Shown here: positions 54,709 through 64,000 of the stretch, in pieces
How positions within the stretch are numbered: the first letter of the stretch is position 1
Layout: each line of letters begins with the position of its first letter
Assembly: GCA_027422505.1 (NCBI GenBank)
Contig: JAPQWV010000051.1
Location: 2,261,501-2,325,500, forward strand
DNA length: 64,000 nt
Source: Craterostigma plantagineum
Lineage: Eukaryota; Streptophyta; Magnoliopsida; Lamiales; Linderniaceae
Direction: 5' to 3'
The notes under the pieces: generated by a model
What the model saw: only the letters and a program-made list of their open reading frames with translations
Databases searched by the model: none
What the model was told of the DNA's origin: nothing
Translations under genes and position numbers: made by a program

Positions 54709-57700
54709 TTTAAACCTGGATCATATATGAAATTGACACAAATCTACCCAATTTTCCATGCTACTTTAGTGTTAGTTAATGAGGCGCGGTAACTCGGCTC
54801 GCTCAATGTTCGCCTTTAGTGGGTTCAGTTTAAACATCAAACAGACAAGCCAAACATGTTTCTATAGCTCAAGATGAAAGTTGATCATCTCTATAAGTTG
54901 TTTTAAAGCTTATTTGCATCTTTTTTATTATACTTTACTCGTATTTTACCTTTGTAAGCCTTCAAGACATCGAAAACGAGCGAAAACGAATGAAGGCCGA
55001 CAAAACGCGCCTCACCACCAGCCGACAACCTTCACGGAAGTGAAGGACGTGTCACGGCCGTAACCGATGGAGCATGTGGTCGTGAAGGCCGGCAGTAAGC
55101 CCCCTTTGGAGCCGGAAGGTTCACGGCCGTGAATCGGATGAAAGTGGCCGTGAAGGAAGGTTTTGCGGCCACGAATGCCACCTACTAAGGCGATGAATGG
55201 CATCATAAAGTGGATTTTTCAATCGCCGACATCCACGGCCGTGAAGGATAGAGACGAGGCCGTGAATGACTGTAGAGACACACTTATCAGGCCTGACTTT
55301 GTCACGGCCGTGAACGCACAACTTAAGCCAAATCACCGCGAATCTTTGCCAAAAATAGAAGATCTCATGCCATATTATATAATACCACCCTTGGAGACAA
55401 ACGATACTTTTTACGATCTTAGAACCCTAGAAATACGTTCTTGGTGATCTCTAAGGGCAAAAGAGGGATTTACAATACCAATCAAGCGAAGAACGTGGGA
55501 ATCAACCCGGAGCCGAATTTTAGGAGCATATTATGTTTTCCCCTTTGTTATTTTCTTCTTTGTTTTCTAATCGTAGCTAAATTCTTGTATTTGAGATTAG
55601 ATGAATCTTAGCGAGATTAAAACTCTGTTTTGATAGTTTATCGTAGTATTGCTTATCTTTATTATGATTCATTTATGAATCTTAATTTCAATTGTGTCTA
55701 TGTGATTGAAGTCTTATTATTGGCATGATCATGTCTATGTAATTAAGATAGTTATTGGAAATTGGTTGCGCTCAAAAGAGGGACGGACAATTAGACCACT
55801 CGTAAGCGAACGGAATAAACTCAACGCTAGAAATAGGTTGAACCACCCCGCCGGATTAAAGTCAACTCTAACAGTAGAATTCATCATGTTTGATGCAGTT
55901 CTATGGTTTGTAGTTAGGGAAGCTTGCCCAACTATCGAATTCGTAGGATTAGTTGTAGATGTTTTTATGTGATTGGGAAAGTTATGTCCAGTTACATAAA
56001 CAACGTTTGCATGCATTAGGAACTCTCATGGTCTAATAACAAGGAAAAACTACGTGGATTATCTTTGTTGGGTTTTATCGAGTTGGGAGGATTCGAAGTC
56101 TCAAATACGCTCGTTTTAAAAGAGTCGCGTGTAGTTTCTATTTTGTTGTTTAATTGTTAATTTACATTTTTGCACGATCAACCAACCTTTGTCATTAGGA
56201 TATAAGTATTCTTAATTGCATAGTTCATTTGAGTTCGATACTCGAATACTCACCATTGCTATACTATTTTCGATTGGTGCACTTGCCTATTTAGCGTAGC
56301 GTAGTTGATTATATTTCGTATTATAAATTTTATAACCCGCACGCTTCGCACGCATCGAAAGTCAATATCAAACTCCAACTTTTTGAACTATTAAAATGTT
56401 AACATATTTAAAAACGAATAATATCATAATTGTGAATGCCCATTCACTCTAGCCAGCATTAGTTGTCAACCACCAAATGCATGCAATCAGTTAGGGGCCC
56501 ATGGAAGAGAAGCGGATAACTGATTTATGTGGTATGTGATGAGAGTTTTCATTTGGTTCAAGCTCATGTTTTTTCCAATATATATGAATCTTGTAACATC
56601 GAGTTACAGCTAAAATTAACTATAGTAACTATAAAAGATTTACAGTTATAGGTATGAGCAACAATTTTATTATGTTGAAGCACGAGGGCTACCGTTGTTG
56701 ACACCAAATTCTTTTAAGGATCTTGTGCACGTTTAAAAGAGGAAGTGTAATTTTGTGTCGTATATATACTAATTGTACATTATTTATGTTTAGTTTAACA
56801 ATACATAATAAATGTATAAATAGTGCCCATACCCCAGTGGTGTCACAGAATATCGGCCACTAAGTCCTTGTTTGGTACCTTAGTTATTATTTAAGAGGGT
56901 TTAAATGAGTACGGTTTATATAAACTAATGGGTATAAATAAAATGTCTCTTTGCTTAGTGGATTTATAATAAGCTATCTTAGTAGGTGCGTTTATCTAAA
57001 CTTATATACATGGGTTTAAACCTATGATAGATAGCACATGCTTTATATACCCCGTCAATCAAACATACTGATACTACTATGGTCTAAACTAACATTTAAA
57101 AACACTAAACAATGGACCATATGTGGCGACACACTTTTTCTAATGACCATTAGTGGTGGATTTCCGCAACGTAAGCCGCGGAAGGCCCGTCTAACAAAAC
57201 TTTTTAGCTAAATAAATATATTACACAAAAATATTGTATACAAGATTGTATATATACATAGGCCGTAGTCCCAAAATACCCAACATATCAAAAACGCTAA
57301 CGCCGCTTTACAGGTCTTCACCATGTACAACATCACCCTCAAAAGTCTGTGGAGTCACCGCCATCATCCCGCCTAAGTCGCGACGTACCTCGACGTCGGA
57401 CTCGGTAGTACCTACAACATGTAAACACTGAGCAATTTGCCCAGTAGATGAATAAAATGCATGAATGCAAGTGTGCTCTCAATCCCAATCCCAATTCCTC
57501 ACATTACGATGCACACTCTGTCTTTTCTCACGCCTATATCTCAAACCCAATTCCTAGGCTAGACTATGCACCACTCGCGCACAACAAAATAGAGAGCCAG
57601 GGGTCCGTGCTCGGGTTGCCTACTATGAACGATCACGCCAGGTCGCACCCTCCCGAGTTTCCTCAATCTCAAGCGATAGCCTGTGCTGTGCGTTTGGACG

Positions 57701-58279
57701 ATCACGCCACTGCCCTATCGGGTCGCTCCTTCCACAAATATCTCAAGCAGCAGCCACACTCGTAGTCCGTCTGAACGATCACGCCAGACATCTTCCTACC
57801 AGGTCGCTCCTTCCGCAAATATCAGACAGCCTCATACCTCAAGCACACACGTTGACGTTACCGGCCTGATGCACCTGACTCGCGGCCCAGGCTTCATGCA
57901 CCGGACACTTATCGACCTGATGCACCTGAGTCACTCACGCCTCGAGCCGCAAGCGCCCGATAACTCACGCCAATCCATCGTACTTGGGTTAACGCACTGC
58001 CTCGACGCCAATACCGTCTGGTGCCATAGTACTAACCTCAACTCCTCCACGAGTCATATATCAAAATAATCACGATCTACCCCGCTCATCGATGCATCAA
58101 CCGTTCGGTCTAAATGCTCCTCGCTCTAGTATGATATGCATATGCAATGCATATAACGTATAAACGATTAAATTCTACGTAAAACACATAGTTCAACGAA
58201 TCAACATAAGCACATATATCAGGTAGGTATTTACGTGTTGTAGACGAAAGATTCACCTACCTGTCGTAATTAAATTAAC
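54709..58279. repeat. Unit C non-coding repeats; empty site of the foldback element
   Basis: Corresponds to 14915-19294 without the foldback element: the single TACTT (54931-54935) runs directly into TACTCGTATTTTACC. The GGCCGTGAA-rich block (55030-55315) includes an extra about 30 bases. The remainder follows A and B in order with frequent substitutions, so this part of C is older than the A-B split. Frames such as 57683-58069 are repeat-derived and have no domain. Confidence 0.62.
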
Positions 58280-59957
58280 AGATATGAAGCATGAATAAGA
58301 GTTAGTTGAGATATTTTCGGCATTTAAATTAAATATCTAGTATTATAGATATTCTAGGCAAATATATCTCTAATTAGTTACTAGTAGCTGTTATAAAAAG
58401 GAGACTACTCCTGTAATTGATATCGAATATTTTTATAAAAGTTTATAGTTAAGAAAGTTCGATCCAGACAAGGAACCAGCCTTGGCGAGATCTTCGATAA
58501 GGAACCAGCCTTGTCGAAGTCTTTTCTCTTTTACCCGATTTATCTTCTATCAATTTGGTCTGATATGCCGGATCCGATCATGGTGGAAACACGGGGTTCC
58601 TCAACTAGCGCTAGACTACAAATCCTTGTAGAGAATACTACTCGGAATGGTGCGCCCTTTCGCTCTTCTGATGGTCGTGGTGATCACCGCGGTAATTCTT
58701 CTCGACCTCAATGCCAGATATGCGGTAAGAAGGGTCATACCGCTATCAAGTGTTGGTATAGGATGGACGACTCCTATCAAGATGAGCCTCCCTTCGCAGC
58801 CATGGCAGCTACCTCCTCCCACAAGATCGATCCTAATTGGAACTGTGACACGGGCGCCATCGAACATATCACAAGTGATCTCGACCGTCTTGCTATTCGT
58901 GAACGCTATCATGGAGGCGAACAAGTCCAAGTCGGCACTTTGCAGGTTTGCAATTTATGCATATTGGTCATTCTTCAATTAATACTACTGCTCGTCCTCT
59001 TGCATTACGTCATACTTTGCATGTGCCTGACATTTCCAAACATCTCCTTTCCGTTCATAAAATTTCTCGGGATAATAACGTCTTCTCTGAATTTCATCCA
59101 TGGCACTTTTCTAGGATCGAATGTCGAAGAAAAGTCTTCTGGAAGGGCAATGTGAGTCTGGCCTTTACCCTATTAAGTCGTCTATTGTCACTGCTCTCAA
59201 GCACGCCTTAGTGAGCAGCTCTACTAGTTACGCCCAATGGCACGCACGCCTTGACCATCCTTCATCCCAAATAGTTCAGTCCATTTTGCGTCTCAATAAT
59301 ATTTTTTTTGTTCTAAAGGGTCACCTGTGTCAGTTTGTAATGCGTGTCAGCTAGACAATAGTCACCAATTGCCATACACTAGTTCTATTCATCGTTCTTC
59401 GTCACCTTTTGGACTGGTTTTCTCATAGGTGTGCATCTATGCCTGCTAACTTCTTGAATGCAGAAAATATGGGTGGACAGATTACTTCACCATCATTGGA
59501 TCCTCAAGCGTCGGCACCCTCGCTTGCATCACCACATCCTCAGTCCCTGCCTCAGGATTCTGTTACTCCTCCATCACCTGTCGAGCCATCCCCGGAAGCT
59601 GTCCAATCAACATCCGACAATTCCGCTCCACCCACCCACTCGTACGGGACACGGCTCAAAAACAACATCAAGCAACCAAAAATTCGTACCGACGGGACGG
59701 TCACATATTCCGCTGTCCGAACTTCTGATGCAGAACCCACATCTCATGTTATTGCTATGAAGCATCCTCTTTGGCGTAGTGCAATGGATGATGAATTTCG
59801 TGCTCTTGTCAAGAACAAGACATGGCATCTTGTTCCTCCTGCTGCTGGCCTTAATGTCATTGACTACAAATGGGTTTCCAAACTCAAGCATAAACCAGTT
59901 GGATTTATTGATCGTTATAAGGCTCGTTTGGTCGCCAAAGGATTCAAGCAGCAGTAT
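58280..59957 (+). mobile_element. Copia-3, unit C version: differently deleted, reaches RT
   Basis: LTR-like segment 58280-58552 (its first bases read AGATATGAAG, where unit A has TGATATGAAG), then zinc knuckle (about 58712-58750), protease (about 58846-58880), pre-integrase, and, after a deletion of the integrase core, the linker and the start of RT. It ends abruptly at about 59957 in another repeat. Confidence 0.83.
58568..59370 (+). pseudogene. Copia-3C zinc knuckle, protease and pre-integrase pieces
   Basis: Knuckle C-Q-I-C...C; protease site D-T-G-A-I-E-H-I-T. The frame is lost near 58940 by a small deletion. The pre-integrase part Y-A-Q-W-H-A-R-L-D-H-P-S (about 59230-59265) is kept here but deleted in units A and B. 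Stops follow before the integrase core. Confidence 0.78.
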
Positions 59958-60005
59958 GTACATGCCCAAAACGAACTGTTACCGCCAGTTCAGCAGCAAC
60001 CGTAA
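59409..60005 (+). pseudogene. Copia-3C linker and RT N-terminus
   Basis: 198-codon open frame: a proline/serine-rich linker, then the copia RT start W-R-S-A-M-D-D-E-F-R-A-L (about 59772-59807), W-V-S-K-L-K-H-K and Y-K-A-R-L-V-A-K-G. The last codons (after about 59957) belong to the next repeat. RT palm and RNase H are missing. Units A and B break off within the linker (P-S-L-A), where X joins. Confidence 0.85.
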
Positions 60006-60347
60006 CCGGCAACCGTAAGTTGCCGATTACGGGGCGGTTGGTCCATTCGACCAACCGCCAACCGCCGGTTATAAACCGTTGGTTAACTGTGTAACCCACG
60101 GTTAGGATATTTAAAATAAAAAAAAAAATCAAATAAAATTTCGAATGTGGGCGGCCGTTCGAAATTTAAAAAAATATAAAAAATAATAAAAAAATAAAGA
60201 AAAAAAGGCCCTTGTAACCGCCGATTACCGGGTCAACCGCCGGTTAACCGTGTAACCGGCAGTTACAACGGCTCGTTTTCACCGTTTTTCAGTTTTTTTT
60301 TTATCTAACGCTATTTTTCGTCGTGTGTAGTAAACTTCTAGATGGAT
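59958..60347. mobile_element. MITE-like repeat rich in AACCGCCGGTT motifs
   Basis: Dense short motifs in both orientations (AACCGCCGGTTA, CGGTTAACCGTG, GTAACCGGCAAC), an A-rich centre (60110-60205) and a T run at 60293-60302. It interrupts Copia-3C. The sub-terminal repeat style suggests a non-autonomous hAT-type element, but the ends and target duplication are unclear. 60303-60347 is unassigned. Confidence 0.45.
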
Positions 60348-61711
60348 TGTCAAGTTAGGAATTTATATTATTTTTATACCCTGTAAAAGCGTGTTCTCGA
60401 TCGTTATTTACCTAAAATTTCCTCGATATTCTATATTTATTTTCAGATTTATTTTTCGACAGATATCCGAGCAAAGAAGATCACTTGTGGAACGATTTGA
60501 ATCTTCAGGGATCCTATTGCAGTTTTCTATAATATTTGGGGCAGCCATGCAAATTTACTAGACTTTCCTATTATATGGTGGCAGCTCTTTAACGTGAAGA
60601 GCAAGGAGAGGGGTTGAAGAATAACTCAAATCTTCACTAGGATATTCCACGTGAGATATTCAAGGAAAAGAGATCAAACCAATATATTATCCAAAAAGAT
60701 TCGTATATGGAAAAAACTAAGTGGCTTAAGTCGGCTGATTTTCTAAGCCTTGCACAGCGAATAATAAAGGGGGAGAACGGAGACTTGCTTGGCAGCTGGG
60801 AAGAGAAACGACAACGAGCGAATAAATAAGATGAGCAGACCTGCGGCGAAAAATAAATAGAGCTGCTACGAAAGAGACGATCGACGCTTGCGAGGCGTTC
60901 CTTCCTTGATAAAGCGAATTTTATTATTTCCCTATTATATGACTCGAATATTATATGTTTTTATTTTATTAATATGCTAGCTTAGATTTCTTTGTGATTA
61001 AGGTCATGGTAGGCCGAATAATGACTACGTATTAATATTTTTCTTATCCTATTTGATCGTGTGAATCGAGTCATGTGTTCTTTGTTTGCGCTTAATGCTT
61101 GTGTATGCCTGATCAACATATGCATGTTTATTTGATTGGTTTATGAGACGGACAAAGTGATTAGACCGATTAGAACGATAACATCGAACATCACTACGTA
61201 AAACCGACCAAAGATGGAATTCGATTTCGTATGTGTGGTTTCCAAATCCTTAAGCGCCGAAAGCGTTTGAGCTCGGGGAATTTCATAGAGATTGAATGCA
61301 TGCGTGGAAACTACAAGACATATACGGGTTGGTTCTCTATCGCATAGGATCGCTATTACGGGACAAACGAGTAGCGATTGTCTTAGGAAATTTTACCTTA
61401 ACTGAGATTCATGATGGTTAGATAGGATAGATTTTATGAAACGTAGGAATTATTTGTGCTGAACATGTGCCTTAGTCACTCGTCGTCAATTAATTTTTAT
61501 CTCATCTATTTTATTTGCGTCTATTTTATTATTTGCGCATTTATCTCGTTTAATTAAATCATTAAAACTATAAAAATTCTCTTGGTCTAAATTAGAATTA
61601 GGTTTAATATCTTAGAATTAATCAAGCAATCTTCGTGGATCGATACTCGGACTTCGTCCGTTTTATACTACTTGCCCGACCTAGTACACTTGGTAGTATT
61701 TGAGCGTGTCA
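60348..61711 (+). repeat. Gypsy-3 5' LTR
   Basis: Starts TGTCAAGTTAGGAATTT, ends TTTGAGCGTGTCA just before the primer site, 1364 bp. It shares with the Gypsy-1 LTR the GTAAAAGCGTGTT start region, the GGGACAAACGAGTAGCGATT block (61359-61378) and the GATACTCG...TAGTACACTTGG end region, though much of the middle is diverged. Opposite orientation to Gypsy-1 and -2. Confidence 0.85.
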
Positions 61712-61717
61712 AGTTTT

Positions 61718-61735
61718 TGGCGCCGTTGCCGTGGA
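61718..61735 (+). other. Gypsy-3 primer-binding site
   Basis: TGGCGCCGTTGCCGTGGA, six bases after the LTR end; one base differs from the Gypsy-1 site (T in place of G at 61732). tRNA-Asp type as in Athila relatives. Confidence 0.85.
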
Positions 61736-61905
61736 TAGCTATATTATTAATTTTAGGATTTATTCTGAGTTTAGTTTAGACGTTTTATTTTTCGTTTATT
61801 ATTATTATTATTATTATTATTATTTTATTATTACTATTATTTTACTATTTTTGCCAATTCGCTTACGCTGATTTTTCATCTTTTGCAGATAATTCCTATT
61901 AGTGC
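61736..61905 (+). other. Gypsy-3 leader with (ATT)n
   Basis: 170 bases between primer site and gag start, including an ATT run (61797-61850). Much shorter than the Gypsy-1 leader (about 510 bases) but with the same repeat type. Confidence 0.75.
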
Positions 61906-63240
61906 ATGACACGAAGCTCGAGGAACGTACCATTGCTATTTGACGCAGAAATTGAAGCAACGTGTTGGCGAAACAATCAAAATCGTAGACTGAGAATGGA
62001 CAATCAAAAACACGAGGAAGAACAGATGGTTCCGCCACGGCCCACTTTACTAAGTCGAGCGCTTCCAGGAATTTTCGATGACAGCGACCCGATTGCCGTC
62101 CCGTCAGGACCAAATAATCATTTTGAGATTAAACCCACAGATGGTGACGGGTTCAGCACAGTTTCATGGGCTTACAAACGAGGATGCAAATTCACATATT
62201 TTGAAATTCACTCAAATTTGCAGAACTATTAAGTATCATGGCGTCTCCACAGAAGTGATACTAACATTTTTTCCCTTTTCTTTGACAGGTAAGGCTTCTG
62301 AATGATTCTCATCATTGCCACATACATCTATCACTAGTTGGGAGCAACTAGTGGAGTGTTTTTTGGGCAAATATTACCCACTGTCACGGACCAGCGAAAT
62401 TAGGAGCCAGCTAGTAAACTTCAAACAAGAAGGTGGCGAATCTCTGACCGATGCATGGAGCAGATACAAGAGCCTTCTGAGACAATGCCCGAACCACAGC
62501 ATACCCATGAGCGTTCAGATGCAGTCATTCTTTTTAGGGCAGAGCACGCCAAATAAAATAATCGTCGATGGCGTGTGCACACAAAATTTTATGGAGTTAG
62601 GCGACGAGGAAGCACTCCAAGCCATCGAGCGAATCGCAGCCTACCCAGCAAGGTATACCGAGCATGATCTGGACCGACGGACGGCTGGAGTACATGAGAT
62701 AAGTAGCTCGTTGGAGGCGCAGCTCGAAGCCATACATAAAAGGCTAGACCAGATACACGCCCAGGACCCTGAGACGGTCAATCACATCCACAATAGGCAA
62801 AGGAATGCATACTCCAACACATACGATCCAAACTGGAAAAGCCATCCTAATTTGTCGTATGGCAACTCGCACTAGTTGAAGCCTCCCGGAGTTCAGAATC
62901 AACAAACTGAGCCACCAACAAAACAAAAGGCCGATTGGGAGATAGCATTGGAGAAAATGGCGGCGGTTCAAGGCGATCAAAATCGCAAGACGGAGGAGAG
63001 ACTCCAGGGTCTAGAAGGGAGAGTTCAGGAAGGCTTCCATGATATACGGGCTGCAATAAAGGACTTAACGATGCAAATGGGACAAGTCTCACATACAGTG
63101 TCAGATCGCAAACCAGGCATACTCCCAAGCGACACCGAAAAGAACCCTCGAGAGTACGTCAAGGCCATTAAGCTAAGGAGTGGGAAGACTCTAGAATCAA
63201 CTCAGGAGGCTGAGGAAGTGGAGGAAACAAAAGAGACGTG
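61906..63240 (+). pseudogene. Gypsy-3 gag, frameshifted
   Basis: Starts M-T-R-S-S-R-N-V-P-L-L-F-D-A (61906), changes frame near 62130, has a stop near 62303, and continues from about 62315 with V-E-C-F-L-G-K-Y-Y-P-L-S-R-T, C-P-N-H-S-I-P and I-E-R-I-A-A-Y-P. It stops again at 62873 (TAG where Gypsy-1 reads through) and goes on with the coiled part E-E-R-L-Q-G-L-E-G-R-V to 63240. Gag forms the capsid; this one cannot be translated as a whole. Confidence 0.87.
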
Positions 63241-64000
63241 AAACGACAATGGGAGCAACATCACGATCACTGACACATCTCATCACGGCCAAAGGAAGGA
63301 CCAGGGAGCCGAAGAAGTCGAGGACGAGCCGGATCCTATCGCGGTGGAAAAGAAGGTCGACCCACTCCCACCAGTCAAGATTCGACCTCCGTATCCCGCT
63401 GTATTACGAAGGAAAACCGGATAAGCACTTCGAGCGCTTTATTAGTATTTTTAAGAAGTTAGAAATTAACATTCCTTTTTGTGAAGCTCTCTTGCAGATT
63501 CCGAAGTACGCCAAATTTTTCAAGGAGTTGCTATCAAACCGGAACAAGCTAGAGCAATATGGAAGTATAGCCCTTAACGAAGAATGCTCTGCAGTGCTGC
63601 AAAGGAAGCTACCACCAAAGCTCAAAGATAGGGGGAGTTTTTCTATTCCTTGCTCTATAGGCTCATTATCATTTACTAATGTTCTTTGTGATTTAGGAGC
63701 GAGTATTAACTTGTTACCTTTTTCACTTGTGAAAAAGCTAGGGATTGGTGAGCCAAAGCTAACATCTACAATCCTCCAACTAGCAGATAGATCGATCACA
63801 TACCCACGAGGAGTATTTGAGGACGTGTTAGTGAAGGTTGGAGAGCACTACTTCCCAGCCGATTTCGTGGTACTAGACATGGAAGAGGACACCGACATGC
63901 CCCTTATTTTAGGAAGACCGTTTCTGAATACGGCAAGAGCCCTTATTGATGTTGGTAATGGTAAGCTCATCCTACAGGTTGGGGATGAGAAAGTTATATT
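63241..64000 (+). pseudogene. Gypsy-3 protease region, running off the window
   Basis: After a stop and a frame change near 63415, a long open frame (about 63420-64000) carries L-C-D-L-G-A-S-I-N-L-L-P (protease active site, about 63688-63723), Y-P-R-G-V, and I-L-G-R-P-F-L (about 63907-63927). Very close to Gypsy-1 in this part. RT should follow beyond 64000. Confidence 0.88.

Overview
This is nuclear DNA of a flowering plant, probably a eudicot; the species cannot be named from the sequence. Most of it is nested transposable elements: Ty1/copia and Ty3/gypsy LTR retrotransposons, a 5S-bearing Cassandra-type TRIM, a LINE, tRNA-like SINEs and MITEs. The only intact, host-like genes are three nearly identical 223-codon genes on the minus strand (12028-12699, 42134-42805, 52262-52933). 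They encode short secreted leucine-rich-repeat proteins ending like polygalacturonase-inhibiting proteins (PGIPs). All similarity statements come from reading by eye; no alignment or search was run.

Layout: 1-3081 is a decayed copia element (minus) running off the left edge. 3090-3815 is a MITE-like, palindrome-rich repeat. 3874-21734 is unit A of a segmental duplication: PGIP-like gene A plus about 9 kb on its right, interrupted on its 3' side by a copia element (4170-11403). That copia carries a Cassandra TRIM (4559-5556) in gag and a LINE (9501-11152) at its 3' end, each with supporting junctions. 21735-40064 is a minus-strand Ty3/gypsy complex: a full-length but dead element (21735-32356), a second truncated 3' half sharing its LTR, a patchwork of copia scraps, and a diverged 5' part whose LTR holds a solo LTR that itself holds a MITE. 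40801-50935 is unit B and 50936-59957 is unit C, in direct tandem. 60348-64000 is the 5' end of another gypsy element of the same broad family, on the plus strand, running off the right edge.

Each unit has the same order: segment X (with a MITE; not present left of unit A), PGIP-like gene, AT-rich spacer with SINEs, degenerate LTR-like repeats, and a truncated copia (Copia-3). Units A and B share two insertions that unit C lacks: a SINE, and an unusual 820-bp inverted TRIM-like element with 5-bp target duplications and a clean empty site in C. In the X and 3'-gene part, however, B and C are nearly identical, and inside the gene the pattern of shared variants switches. This points to unequal crossing-over or gene conversion among the copies. 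The PGIP-like proteins are predicted to act in the apoplast or cell wall, probably in defence; the other coding sequences are broken transposon parts.
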